Part shown: positions 9,701 through 17,472 of the stretch, in pieces
Layout: every line of letters begins with the position of its first letter
Position numbering within the stretch: position 1 is the stretch's first letter
Assembly: GCA_964544765.1 (NCBI GenBank)
Contig: CAZJDM010000026.1
Coordinates: 1 to 35,425, forward strand
Length of the DNA stretch: 35,425 nucleotides
Direction of reading: 5' to 3'
Source of the DNA: CAZJDM01 sp964544765
Lineage (GTDB): Bacteria; Bdellovibrionota_B; Oligoflexia; CAYFLR01
Position numbers and translations under genes: made by a program
The notes under the pieces: model-generated
What the model saw: the letters and a program-made list of their open reading frames with translations, nothing else
What the model was told of the DNA's origin: nothing
Databases searched by the model: none

Positions 9701-9865
9701 AAGATGGCTCAAGATAGGGTTAATCAAGAGTTATTGGATATAGAATCTGGTGATATCAAGTGTGAAAGAAGAGATTCATTACCTTACGAATCCGAGTATT
9801 TCTGTTTTGGAGATTTTTCTAATAGGCGATATTGTCAGAACACTTATTCAAATATTTACTATTAA
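6800..9865 (+). CDS. Large beta-propeller lipoprotein (Beta_propel family) with Cys-rich insert
   Basis: Exported lipoprotein of 1021 aa. The signal ends in the lipobox LSAC (Cys29), and an acidic Asp-rich linker follows. The body matches the secreted C-terminal beta-propeller family (PF09826, COG4880). Its most diagnostic stretch, at about residues 610-670, reads VTFRQTDPLYTIDL, then KVPGYSTQL, then LLGIGQ. An insert at about residues 427-497 is rich in cysteines (seven or so) and charged residues and is not part of the usual propeller. The C-terminal region also has several Cys and aromatic residues. AGGAGG lies just before the ATG. The gene has its own promoter (6693-6721) and a downstream hairpin (9952). 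Function is unknown for the family; a surface-exposed or periplasmic binding scaffold is plausible. Confidence 0.88.
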   Translation: MLNASCDNYWSNKLKLLFITLLVFFLSACDNFPFDKSTKDIDDDPDDGPGYTVKPGVPISSDNVSNQLRHLYFSLVDQKEITEGSLVSVEEIKELVFDPVAPISCDGFMDNENFIETSEKLGGISWGFNVQHFRNEKLPYFYAKKPEDERIYKSYNKSGPVMAEYSTDEMDYSTDAAAGAPPPTIQRADLIGRYGDYIIFLSEIYGLFMVKVFEEEDKKPEVSCSVLIPGTPKNFYLHEDKLVMMTNAGGDAPDAAVMVFSLEGMNIKYIGSHVFSDRGILDSRLFNDTLAVLTKYYKPYKYVPYYGSPVGVDSIERGEAVDSLPVSSSSVRHNSNGEKEMKRSHLSVLKLSDDGISFLFEDTFIEQNHYGDWNQEWSEEDIGKVVSKSVNVNDFLSASDRYLLLSRQTYDREIKEIETYRGTYSVCTNRKEEERSYETCYPVWEEQVNPNYDSSINCSEEQDVETCFTQHADQLVEKIWIKKETKCETKTYTYNVCTEWGSKAYVNNYPIFTTKNYTDLIVYRFEDDNFIRLDDVSGEDPIRLKGIVKEHKSFQFQKGYLYTVSTTGNSSWWSMDDDQSETKVHSFKIAGNAFVPTGTVEDLGLGEQVRAVLFNQDQLYIVTFRQTDPLYTIDLSIAHQPTLSHSLKVPGYSTQLIALGDQLLGIGQINPYADEGWMSHSKLSLYDISDITDVTEQQTLILGEKYSSSFNGADGDDQIFHFQSSEKRLFLAYDGWPRYDEKSSGGQCRANYALKNRLSISKMQSDGIELEADLIVSESIIRSLTYQDNKAMSFGNTTIYNLEESLEGQWKSESIRELYINDGVYTDPSLGNLVVVKQIRRSGYDISKMRFTVGVKEAVMKGDELHYVDIPSELFKCFGSPRIRFLDDNLLIVFSKHSWENDGTGTYKELKKRLAYKVSEEGFAPLSEEQAMMLETEKYTICYYANPKENVNVEIDQVEGGFIDESLKMAQDRVNQELLDIESGDIKCERRDSLPYESEYFCFGDFSNRRYCQNTYSNIYY

Positions 9866-9951
9866 TATTGGCTTAGTGATTACTGAAAGTAATCAAAAAT
9901 TTTACAAAAAAATTGACAATTAATTAATTGTATATTAATCCATCCTAAATC

Positions 9952-9988
9952 ATGAGTTTAGTAATTTTGCTAAACTCATTTACTTTTA
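9952..9988 (+). terminator. Intrinsic terminator-like hairpin after the beta-propeller gene
   Basis: A perfect 10-bp stem (9952-9961 with 9970-9979) encloses an 8-nt loop and is followed by TTTACTTTT. The stem is A/T-rich, as expected in this genome. It lies 87 nt after the stop and before the next gene. A second, weaker 8-bp hairpin with a 3-nt loop lies at 9877-9895. Confidence 0.65.
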
Positions 9989-9991
9989 GAT

Positions 9992-9997
9992 TATAAT
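9992..9997 (+). promoter_or_regulatory. Candidate -10 element for the TIGR02147 regulator
   Basis: A perfect TATAAT just after the terminator hairpin and 34 nt before the TTG start. No good -35 lies 16-18 nt upstream, so this would need an activator or an extended contact. The TTGACA at 9913-9918 is too far away to pair with it. Confidence 0.35.
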
Positions 9998-10030
9998 CAA
10001 GATAATAAGTGGTAAAAACGAGGGTTTGGA

Positions 10031-10816
10031 TTGTTTGTAGAATACCGTGCTATCCTTAAAGAAAAACTTATTCAAAAGCAAAAATCTTTACCCGCTTTTA
10101 GTTTAAGGTCGTTTGCTAAAAAAGCGGGAATTAGCCAGTCGATGTTGAGTCAAGTACTCCATGGCAATAGAAACCTTTCCAAAAAGTCAGCCATAAAATT
10201 AGTTGAATTGTTACCTTTTAATGGAGAGGAGAGTGATTTTTTTATTTCATTAGTTGAATATCAAACGGCTTCTTCTATTCATTTAAAGAAACATTTGTTT
10301 GAAAATATTTGTAAAAATCATCCTAAAACAGATGTTTATGAGATTCAAATTGATCAATTTAAAATCATAGCTGATTGGTATCATATTGCTATTTTAGAAT
10401 TAACTCGTTTAGATAAATTTGTTCCCTCTATAACTTACATAGCCAATAAACTAGAGCTTTCTAAGCTTGAGGCAACCCAGGCTGTTGATAGATTACAAAA
10501 ACAAGGATTACTAATTGAGAAAAATAATAGGTGGGTCAAGTCCAATAAAATATTTGAAACCCCGGCTAATATTTCTAATGTTCATATTAGAGAATATCAT
10601 AATCAGATGTTAGTTAAAGCTGTCGAAGCCTTGAAAGATCAAAGTGCCAATAAGCGAGATTTTTCGGGCATGACAATTGCGATCAATCAAAAACAACTTC
10701 CCATGGTAAGAGAAAAAATAAAAGCTTTTAAGAAGGAATTAAGTCAATGCCTTAATCAGGACCCTGATAAGGACCAGGTGTATCAGTTGAATATTCAATT
10801 TTTTAGTTTAACGTAA
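10031..10816 (+). CDS. TIGR02147 / DUF4423 family transcriptional regulator
   Basis: A 261-aa DNA-binding protein of the TIGR02147 (DUF4423) family. The N-terminal helix-turn-helix is at about residues 20-55: FSLRSFAKKAGISQSMLSQV, followed by LHGNRNLS. A second winged-helix-like part at about 125-175 contains ITYIANKLELSKLEATQAVD and LQKQGLL. The C-terminal segment RDFSGMTIAI is a family signature. The start is TTG with GAGGG 6 nt upstream and no in-frame ATG in the family-conserved N-terminal part. It precedes the 794-aa exported protein by only 26 nt, so the two are probably co-transcribed and the regulator may control that gene. Confidence 0.88.
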   Translation: MFVEYRAILKEKLIQKQKSLPAFSLRSFAKKAGISQSMLSQVLHGNRNLSKKSAIKLVELLPFNGEESDFFISLVEYQTASSIHLKKHLFENICKNHPKTDVYEIQIDQFKIIADWYHIAILELTRLDKFVPSITYIANKLELSKLEATQAVDRLQKQGLLIEKNNRWVKSNKIFETPANISNVHIREYHNQMLVKAVEALKDQSANKRDFSGMTIAINQKQLPMVREKIKAFKKELSQCLNQDPDKDQVYQLNIQFFSLT

Positions 10817-10842
10817 TAGAATTCAATTAGGAGAATGTCAAA

Positions 10843-13227
10843 ATGAAGGTGAAAAGAAACTTAGATAGTTGTGTGGATAGCAAATTGAATAGTAGAGGAA
10901 TTTGTATTTTGCTGGTTGTTAGTTGGTTTATCCTAACTCAGAACCTTAGTAATACAAAACTAAGAGCCAATGGGAACCATAGTGATGTGGGCAATGGTGG
11001 AACCATGGTTGTTTGCTATGACAGCCTTCAAGGGAAGAGAGATAAAGATATTACTGATATCGTGTCTGTTCGGCTTACTGATTATTATATAGCCGAAGAC
11101 CAAAATCAGTGGCGAATGAATTTAGTTTCTAGGCAGGGAGATTATCTTGCGCAATTGGATCAAATAATTGATTTAGTACGACGCTTTGATCCGGTTAGAT
11201 CCCAAGGGTACCAAACTGAACGCGAAAATCTAGCCAATCTTATTACTAACAATGAAAAGCAAGTTTTTGTTGATGGTATTCGCTTGTCACCTGTATCGTT
11301 TGCCGATTTTCACCCTTTACCTCTTTTAGATCACCGTTGTCAGATTGAATTAGCTGCTATAAGACGCGTTGTATATCAGAATGAAAGTGAATATTTAATT
11401 GATAAAACCCTTTGGTATTGGGCCAGTGATTATGATAAAGCGGGACTCTTGAGTCATGAAATCGTATTCAAAGATGCTATAGGAGATGGGAACTTCAATC
11501 CAGGTGACACCATTTTCTTTAATGCCTTTATTTCTTCCCAAAGATTTCAACAAATGAGTTCTTCTATCGATTATCAACATTTATTACGTAAAGTTTCCTT
11601 TGATCGTTGGTTGATGCGACCAAGATCATTTAGCCCGTTTCGACCTCAAAGAATTTCTGCTATGCAAAAGCTCCCACCTTTTTTAAACTTTTATCAAAAC
11701 CCTACTTCAGTGATAAAAACTTTAGATATTCCTCTATCAGAAATTTCCGTGAATTTTACTGATTTACCTTCTTCTGGATCAATTACTAACGCCTCCTCTC
11801 TTTGGTGCGACCGACAATGGTCACATAACCAGTTAGGAATGGCCTATAGGTGGTTAAGTAATACTCCTTCTCCCGGTATAGGTGATTGGCAGAAAGAAGT
11901 GATTGAGTTATATAATAATGATAAAGAAAAAATAGAATCCTTTATAGCTGGACTATCTCCGGCGGAAAAGTTGGATATCTATTTAGGTCGTTTTGGTTTG
12001 GAAGATACTAAACTTAATTTTCCTTTTACCAAAAGTGAACAACAGAAAAATCCCTACTTTGAGCAGCGAAAACATCCAGACTTTTTATGGCCGGATGACT
12101 CCAGGAATGACTATTCTATTTGGAATCTACCTGATTGGTATGGAGTTTCAGAGGGATGGTCCTTAGCTACACTTAGAGAACCTGAACCAGGTGATAAGAT
12201 TGTTTTAACAAATCACGAGCTTGATGAGTCGAAACAATATAAAGTTACCTTTTATAAAAGAGATATGAAAGCTTTATTAGCTAGGGCTTGGGCCTGGGAT
12301 CAAATCAATGAGCATGCTGCTGTAGTAGGGAGAAGAAATAAAGATATCTGGCAGTTTACTGACGTTCATTCGTTAAGTCCGTCAGAGAAATTTGATTTAG
12401 TTACCAGTGGTAGGAACGACTCCAATGATAATAGTGTAGTAGATCCAAAAAATTCTGACCCTAAGTTTGAGAAACCTCTTGATAAACCTATCAAAAGACC
12501 TCTTCAGAAAAAATCATGGGAACAAATGTTTCAGGAAAATATGATAAGAACTATGTCTTGGGCAAGTGCAGTTTATGACGAACCATCTGCAAATGATAAT
12601 TCGGTCCTCATAGATGGAGCTTCACGGAGTTCCGCGGAGATCAAACAGTTTTTAATGTATACTTTGGGATTATCTGGAGGAATTGATACTGTAAGTTTTC
12701 ATATTTTATTAGGTAACTTAGTGGGGCGATTTGGTGAATCTTTGGTGGTAGATATTGATACGACTAAAAGAGTATTACCCTTACCTATTGTTGGATACAA
12801 TCAAAAAGCTTTAGATATGGGGGGGCGAGCCCACTCGATTCACGATTATCAATCTTTAATTAGAAGGATTCAGTCGGTAGATTATTATAAAGCATATATG
12901 AAGAACTTAGGCGGAAAGAGTTATTATTTTAAAGCACCTTTGTCTAAAGAGGCTAAATATATAGTAGCCCTCAAAGTTAATCTTGTAATGTTTGATATTA
13001 AATGTAGAAAATCTGAAGGGCTTTCTGATTCTAATTATTCTAATAATTATCTAACTTTTGAATTAAAATATATATTAGGGCTGGATCAAGATTTGAATAT
13101 AGTGGATGGAAAATGGTTAAACTTTAATATGCCAGACTTTGCTTTTATAGCTAAGAAAAAACCCCAAAGTAACCCGTTATTTCCTTATGGGCTTATCCAA
13201 GAAATTGTGCAAGCATCCTTGCGGTAA
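10843..13227 (+). CDS. Large exported protein of unknown function
   Basis: A 794-aa protein that I do not recognise. A hydrophobic segment at about residues 18-36 (GICILLVVSWFIL) is a signal peptide or anchor. The mature part begins with a VGNGGTMVVCYD block, a style common among exported Bdellovibrionota proteins. No catalytic motif was found. A long middle region is rich in Trp, Tyr and Asp, and a linker near residues 525-560 is rich in Pro, Lys and Asp. AGGAG is 8 nt before the ATG. Its coupling to the TIGR02147 regulator suggests regulated secretion of a surface or periplasmic factor. It is intact and long, so it is a real gene despite the lack of assignment. Confidence 0.8.
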   Translation: MKVKRNLDSCVDSKLNSRGICILLVVSWFILTQNLSNTKLRANGNHSDVGNGGTMVVCYDSLQGKRDKDITDIVSVRLTDYYIAEDQNQWRMNLVSRQGDYLAQLDQIIDLVRRFDPVRSQGYQTERENLANLITNNEKQVFVDGIRLSPVSFADFHPLPLLDHRCQIELAAIRRVVYQNESEYLIDKTLWYWASDYDKAGLLSHEIVFKDAIGDGNFNPGDTIFFNAFISSQRFQQMSSSIDYQHLLRKVSFDRWLMRPRSFSPFRPQRISAMQKLPPFLNFYQNPTSVIKTLDIPLSEISVNFTDLPSSGSITNASSLWCDRQWSHNQLGMAYRWLSNTPSPGIGDWQKEVIELYNNDKEKIESFIAGLSPAEKLDIYLGRFGLEDTKLNFPFTKSEQQKNPYFEQRKHPDFLWPDDSRNDYSIWNLPDWYGVSEGWSLATLREPEPGDKIVLTNHELDESKQYKVTFYKRDMKALLARAWAWDQINEHAAVVGRRNKDIWQFTDVHSLSPSEKFDLVTSGRNDSNDNSVVDPKNSDPKFEKPLDKPIKRPLQKKSWEQMFQENMIRTMSWASAVYDEPSANDNSVLIDGASRSSAEIKQFLMYTLGLSGGIDTVSFHILLGNLVGRFGESLVVDIDTTKRVLPLPIVGYNQKALDMGGRAHSIHDYQSLIRRIQSVDYYKAYMKNLGGKSYYFKAPLSKEAKYIVALKVNLVMFDIKCRKSEGLSDSNYSNNYLTFELKYILGLDQDLNIVDGKWLNFNMPDFAFIAKKKPQSNPLFPYGLIQEIVQASLR

Positions 13228-13433
13228 ATTCTATAATGAATTAGTTTGTTTTTAATTCTGAATAAAATATTTTATAAACCCCATATAATATCTCTTTACT
13301 TGAATATATAGATGTGGTTATATCCTCACTAATAAATATCGATGAATCAGGACTTTGAGTTAATTGTAATAAAATGAAGTTAAAAGTAGTTATATAGTTA
13401 ATATGTTAATATGAATGATTAGAGGTATTAGTT

Positions 13434-15056
13434 GTGAATATAAGAGAAAATAATTTAAAGAAACTGAATAATGGTGAGTTTGATGTTTTAATTGTTGGTG
13501 GGGGAATTAATGGCGCCGTTTCTGCAGCTTCTCTTGCTGCAAGGGGGTGCAGGGTTGCATTAATAGATAAGGGAGATTACGCATCCTTTACCAGTCAGGA
13601 ATCTTCTAATCTGGTTTGGGGCGGAATAAAGTATTTAGAAAATGTTGAGTTGTTCCTGGTGAAAAAACTCTGTAATTCACGCAACGTATTAATGGATGCC
13701 TTTCCTTCCTCAGTTAAAGAAATTCGTTTTTTCATGCCGATAGCTTATGGATTTAAATATCCATTATTAGCCATGTATGTCGGAACACTGCTTTATTGGT
13801 TAATGGGAAATTTTTTTACCAAAAAACCTCGTAGGTTTTCTTTAAAGAATTTAAAAGGAGAAGAGAGTGTAATTAACCATAGCATGTTTAAAGGTGCTAT
13901 TGAATATTCCGATGCTTTTTTATTAGACAATGATGCCCGATTTGTTTTTAAGTTTATAAGTGCTGCAATGGCCAGTGGTGCTGTTGCAGCTAATTATATA
14001 GAAGCCTTGCGTTCTGAAAAGTCTTCGCAGGGAGGATGGAATACTTCTTGTAAAAATGTAATAGATGGAACAACTTTTAATGTGAAATCAAAAGTTGTTA
14101 TAAATGCCGCGGGTCCCTTTGTTGATCAATTTAATCAAATAAATGGTATTACTACTCAGGCCCGTCATGTTTTATCCAAAGGAATACACCTATTAGTAGA
14201 TCGTATTGTTGATAAAAAAAGAGTACTTACTTTTTTTGATGATCAAGACCGATTATTTTTTGTCATTCCTATGCACGATAAATCTGTGATTGGAACAACT
14301 GATACACCGGTAAAATCACCTTTTTCCAGTGTTGAAAAAGAAGACAGAGATTATTTACTAGATAATATCAATAAACGTTTATCACTACAGAAGCCTTTAA
14401 CTTATGAAGATATAATTTCCGAACGTTGTGGAGTTAGACCGCTAGTAATAAATGATCCAGGTAAAAGTGATGATGGGCAGGTAAAGTGGTTAAAATTATC
14501 ACGAAAACATGTAATTGAAAGAAATGGTGATTTAACTTATGCTAGTATTTTTGGAGGTAAATTGACCGATTGTTTGAATATTGGTGAAGAGGTAGTTGCT
14601 TTGGTATCCAAAATGGGTATTGAAATGAATTCTCTGGATAGTAGATGGTTTGGTGAACCTAGTGGCGAGATTCGTAGAGAATTTTTTCGTCAAGCCAGGC
14701 AAGAAGATTTGGATGCATATCGTAAAAATAAAGATTATGAGCCACTACATTTGAGATTGTGGCGTCGTTATGGAACCAAAGCTTTTAGTATGTTGGAAGA
14801 AATCAAACATGACCCTAAAATGGGAGAGGTTCTAATTGAAGGTTCTCAATATTTACGTTGTGAACTTTATCATGCCGCTAGAAGAGAAATGGTTGTTAAA
14901 TTAGAAGATTTCTTACGACGACGATCGAAAATAAGTTTAGTCATTTCAGAGAAGCAACTTAAACAAGCTAATGGTTTAAGGGAAGCCTGTGAGATACTAT
15001 TTGGAAACCAAGCAGAGGAACAATATCAAGCTTATTTTGCCTCTAGATCAAAATAG
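13434..15056 (+). CDS. glpD: FAD-dependent glycerol-3-phosphate dehydrogenase (GlpD-like)
   Basis: A 540-aa flavoenzyme that would oxidise sn-glycerol-3-phosphate to dihydroxyacetone phosphate and pass electrons to quinone at the inner membrane. The N-terminal dinucleotide-binding motif is VGGGINGAVSAASLAARG, with the acceptor Asp in LIDKGDYAS. The FTSQESSNLVWGGIKYLE block matches the GlpD SSRSSKLIHGGLRYLE element, with some drift. GTTDTP, the ERCGVRPLV-like segment and FGGKLTDCLNIGEEV are family features, and the C-terminal helical DAO_C domain is present. The start is GTG with AGAGG 8 nt upstream. A gap of 206 nt separates it from the preceding gene, so it is probably monocistronic. Other FAD oxidoreductases of the DAO fold are possible but fit less well. 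Confidence 0.85.
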   Translation: MNIRENNLKKLNNGEFDVLIVGGGINGAVSAASLAARGCRVALIDKGDYASFTSQESSNLVWGGIKYLENVELFLVKKLCNSRNVLMDAFPSSVKEIRFFMPIAYGFKYPLLAMYVGTLLYWLMGNFFTKKPRRFSLKNLKGEESVINHSMFKGAIEYSDAFLLDNDARFVFKFISAAMASGAVAANYIEALRSEKSSQGGWNTSCKNVIDGTTFNVKSKVVINAAGPFVDQFNQINGITTQARHVLSKGIHLLVDRIVDKKRVLTFFDDQDRLFFVIPMHDKSVIGTTDTPVKSPFSSVEKEDRDYLLDNINKRLSLQKPLTYEDIISERCGVRPLVINDPGKSDDGQVKWLKLSRKHVIERNGDLTYASIFGGKLTDCLNIGEEVVALVSKMGIEMNSLDSRWFGEPSGEIRREFFRQARQEDLDAYRKNKDYEPLHLRLWRRYGTKAFSMLEEIKHDPKMGEVLIEGSQYLRCELYHAARREMVVKLEDFLRRRSKISLVISEKQLKQANGLREACEILFGNQAEEQYQAYFASRSK

Positions 15057-15191
15057 CGTCATCAATTCATTTTCAATAACTCATCTAAATATTTAATATA
15101 AGAAGAGTTTATAAATTTTTTGTTTATTTCTGATTAAATTTATCATATAGTCCCTCCATCGATCCAATCTAAGGTTGTTTTAAAATTAAGC

Positions 15192-15211
15192 AAAAAGCTC
15201 AAGGGCTTTTT
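15192..15211 (+). terminator. Terminator-like hairpin just upstream of the 15241 gene
   Basis: AAAAAGC (15192-15198) and GCTTTTT (15205-15211) form a 7-bp stem with a 6-nt loop, and the T-run is the 3' arm. It lies 136 nt after the glpD stop and only 29 nt before the next start. It could end glpD transcripts or act as an attenuator in the leader of the next gene. Confidence 0.4.
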
Positions 15212-15240
15212 ATGTGGCTTGGAGCCAATGGAGTTCACGG

Positions 15241-16545
15241 ATGTTTAGATTTAGTTTTATTGTTTGGTTACTGATCTCTGCAATATGCTATGGTCAAGAA
15301 GTCGAGGTGGATGATCCCTCAAAGTCATTATCTGGTACGACTAGCATAGAGTTTTCTCTAGATGTTAAAAACCCCGAACAAATTCTTACGGCCCAGTCGG
15401 TTTGGATTCAAATTACTCGCGAATATAAGAAGAAAGAATGGAAAAAATTAATCAAGAAAGCCAAGAAGGTTGATTATCCTATTCCAATTATAACTCTTTC
15501 GTCTAAGAATGAGAAAGCTTTAGAATGGCAGGCCAAACTACGTGACGAAGGTGTTCAAACTCAAGTTATTTTAGTTCCGGATCATTTATATAGAAAATTA
15601 ATTGCTCTAAGTTATGAAGCCGCTAAGAAAGCAGATGCTGCTAAGAAGAGTAAGAAAAGTAAGAAGAGTAAGAAAAGTAAGCAGGGTACAGAGAATCCGG
15701 AAAGTACGGAAACAAGTATAGCTGAACCGCAATCTAAATCTAAAAGACTTACTAAATGGCTCAAAAGTAGAGGTATAAAACCAACCAATGAAGATATTGT
15801 GATTGGTAGTACCATGGGTGCGTTTAAGTTCGGTACAGCTGCCTTTTTATGGTTTGCTATGACAGACATTGATCCTTGGATAGCAACAGCTCTAACTTTA
15901 ATGCAAACTGCCGTAACTACCGCAATGAGTGTTGGGGTACACACTTTTGATTTTATTTTTAGTCGTCGGATGACCGAAGATCGAATTGAGGAAGTCTCCA
16001 GTTCTAGAGAATATGTTCGTAGGCAGATTTTTGAATTAATAATAGTTGAGTTAACCCGTCTAATGAGTGGTCCGGTTAACTCTGCTCATTCTGTTTTTTC
16101 TGTTTTAGGGCAAGGAGAAATTTTTTCCAATGTTTTGGTCAGAGGATCGGGTTTTTCGATTTTTTCCAGAATACGCCGAAGAGAGCTGAATCCTGATGCT
16201 TCAAAGTGGATGAATGTAGCGCAATATACCTTAACGACACCGCTCATCCTCATGGATCAAATGGGTATTCACATGGCAACGTTAGCTGATTTTGGTCATT
16301 TTAAAGTTAACTTATCTACTGTGTTAATTATGGCCAGTTATGCAGGATTAACAGCAGCTGTTTTATATGCGCCGAAATATATAGAAGATAAAATAAAACC
16401 TTTAGATAAAAAAATGCGCCAGTTTTCTAATTATTTAAAAGAGAAGAATTATTTCGATAGAATAAAAAATTATGGTGGTAGTATAAGCGGTAGAATCAAA
16501 GATAAGTGCGGAGGGTTAACTTCAAGATTCGCTCAGATATTATAA
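15241..16545 (+). CDS. Exported multi-spanning membrane protein of unknown function
   Basis: A 434-aa protein that I do not recognise. The ATG at 15241 is preferred because GGAG lies 7 nt upstream and it opens directly on a signal peptide (MFRFSFIVWLLISAICYGQ). The GTG at 15214 sits against the 3' arm of a hairpin. After the signal comes a soluble alpha/beta-looking part, then a Lys/Ser repeat at about residues 135-150 (KKSKKSKKSKKSK), then several hydrophobic helices from about 185 onward, with more near 350-375. A charged C-terminal tail follows. The DNA of the Lys/Ser stretch is itself a short tandem repeat (about 15644-15682). Three envelope and cell-wall genes follow on the same strand. 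Confidence 0.72.
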   Translation: MFRFSFIVWLLISAICYGQEVEVDDPSKSLSGTTSIEFSLDVKNPEQILTAQSVWIQITREYKKKEWKKLIKKAKKVDYPIPIITLSSKNEKALEWQAKLRDEGVQTQVILVPDHLYRKLIALSYEAAKKADAAKKSKKSKKSKKSKQGTENPESTETSIAEPQSKSKRLTKWLKSRGIKPTNEDIVIGSTMGAFKFGTAAFLWFAMTDIDPWIATALTLMQTAVTTAMSVGVHTFDFIFSRRMTEDRIEEVSSSREYVRRQIFELIIVELTRLMSGPVNSAHSVFSVLGQGEIFSNVLVRGSGFSIFSRIRRRELNPDASKWMNVAQYTLTTPLILMDQMGIHMATLADFGHFKVNLSTVLIMASYAGLTAAVLYAPKYIEDKIKPLDKKMRQFSNYLKEKNYFDRIKNYGGSISGRIKDKCGGLTSRFAQIL

Positions 16546-16595
16546 TATGGTAAGCATTTTAAAGTTTTATGTTACTGGATATAGCCTACTCGTGT

Positions 16596-16601
16596 TAAAA
16601 T
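16596..16601 (+). promoter_or_regulatory. Candidate -10 for a possibly leaderless transglycosylase transcript
   Basis: TAAAAT lies 7 nt before the ATG at 16608, with TTACTG (16572-16577) 18 nt upstream as a weak -35. No Shine-Dalgarno sequence is visible before this start, so transcription may begin at or next to the start codon. Confidence 0.25.
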
Positions 16602-16607
16602 CTCTTT

Positions 16608-17243
16608 ATGATCAAAACAATACTATTTTTAACTGTAATTCAATTTTCATTGGTTAACTGTGGATCTTTGCCCAAGGAAACTGATTCGTCAGATAAGGAC
16701 CAGAATGCGACTGGTGGTATGTACCCGGTGCGGCTTGATTCTGGTGAGATAGAAAAATACGTTCCGCAAACTGATAATCATGTGGCTGATACTGAGTATA
16801 TGAAAAATATTGATGATTTATTTGAGCAACTGTCAGGGCAAATCGGTGCAGATCCTGATTTTATTAATCTGGCTAAAGCGATAGGTTGGACCGAGTCTAA
16901 CTGGCAGCATTATATTCTCAAGGATCAACAATATTTTGTCTTAACCGGAGATGATGGTCATTCTTTTGGGTTAATGCAAATACATGATGAGTACCATGAT
17001 CGATATCCTAATTTGGAAGAAAATCTTGATTATGGAATTGAATTCGCCTATCAAAAGTTATTGCAAGCTCAGCAGCAAGATTGCCAGGAAGGAACTAATA
17101 AAGGCACTGATATAGTAGCTATAGCTAGAAGAACATACGCTCAATATAATGGAGGGGATGCCGCTATGTGCCGTGATGATGATCACCGTGATAATAACCT
17201 GGAAAAATATTTTACTGACCAACCTTGGGAGAGTTATTTGTGA
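16608..17243 (+). CDS. Lytic transglycosylase (SLT-like) lipoprotein
   Basis: Envelope lipoprotein of 211 aa. The signal ends at the lipobox SLVNC (Cys18), followed by a short linker. The catalytic domain starts at about residue 70. The catalytic Glu is E96 in IGWTESNW, matching the E-S-x-x motif of SLT enzymes. The second motif is SFGLMQIH at about residues 119-126, and the third is AQYNGGDAAMC near the C-terminus. It would cleave the MurNAc-GlcNAc bond of peptidoglycan to form anhydro-MurNAc ends. The domain is compact, so this may be a minimal family member. It lies 62 nt after a membrane protein gene and upstream of a lipoprotein with a peptidoglycan-binding domain, suggesting a common role in wall remodelling. 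Confidence 0.82.
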   Translation: MIKTILFLTVIQFSLVNCGSLPKETDSSDKDQNATGGMYPVRLDSGEIEKYVPQTDNHVADTEYMKNIDDLFEQLSGQIGADPDFINLAKAIGWTESNWQHYILKDQQYFVLTGDDGHSFGLMQIHDEYHDRYPNLEENLDYGIEFAYQKLLQAQQQDCQEGTNKGTDIVAIARRTYAQYNGGDAAMCRDDDHRDNNLEKYFTDQPWESYL

Positions 17244-17335
17244 ATTATCAATTGATCATGCCTATGAGATATTCAAATAACCATACCTTTGTTTCGTTTT
17301 AAAATTTTTTGTAAAAAAAACCGTGAGTAATCCCT

Positions 17336-17442
17336 GTACTTACCAGTACTTAAAGTTTTGACTAAAGTTATCTTCGGTAATTTTCGATAAGTACTTTGCG
17401 GCTTACGTATTATAGCCGTTGGGGAAGGGAAAATCCCACCAA
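17336..17442 (+). ncRNA. Highly structured 5' leader with two competing pairing arms
   Basis: The leader of the 17473 gene can fold into consecutive helices. AGTACTTA (17345-17352) pairs with TAAGTACT (17388-17395). Inside is a hairpin, 17364-17370 plus C72 with G77 and 17378-17384, capped by UUCG with one bulged U. Next is CGGCT/AGCCG (17399-17403 with 17414-17418). Last is a two-part stem, TTGG/CCAA (17419-17422 with 17439-17442) and GGGA/TCCC (17427-17430 with 17434-17437), just upstream of the ribosome site. GTACTTA is present twice (17336-17342 and 17346-17352), and both copies complement 17388-17394. It does not match any riboswitch class I know. Coordinates are of the fold, not a mapped transcript. 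Confidence 0.45.
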
Positions 17443-17472
17443 AAGACAACAAAATGGAGATAGGTATCTAAA

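Noticed and set aside
9877..9895. 8-bp hairpin with a 3-nt loop as the terminator of the beta-propeller gene
   Set aside because: It is followed by A-rich rather than T-rich sequence; the 10-bp hairpin at 9952 followed by T-rich sequence is better.
9913..9918. TTGACA as -35 of the TIGR02147 gene
   Set aside because: No -10 lies at 16-18 nt, and the terminator-like hairpin lies between it and the gene.
15214..15240. GTG start for the membrane protein, adding nine residues
   Set aside because: It abuts the 3' arm of a hairpin, and the ATG at 15241 has a well-spaced GGAG and opens directly on a signal peptide.
15612..15944. 110-aa minus-strand frame with Leu-rich stretch
   Set aside because: It is the antisense of the Lys/Ser repeat in the membrane protein gene and lacks independent support.
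17336..17442. c-di-GMP (GEMM) riboswitch
   Set aside because: The conserved GEMM core segments and tetraloop-receptor arrangement were not found; only generic hairpins are seen.
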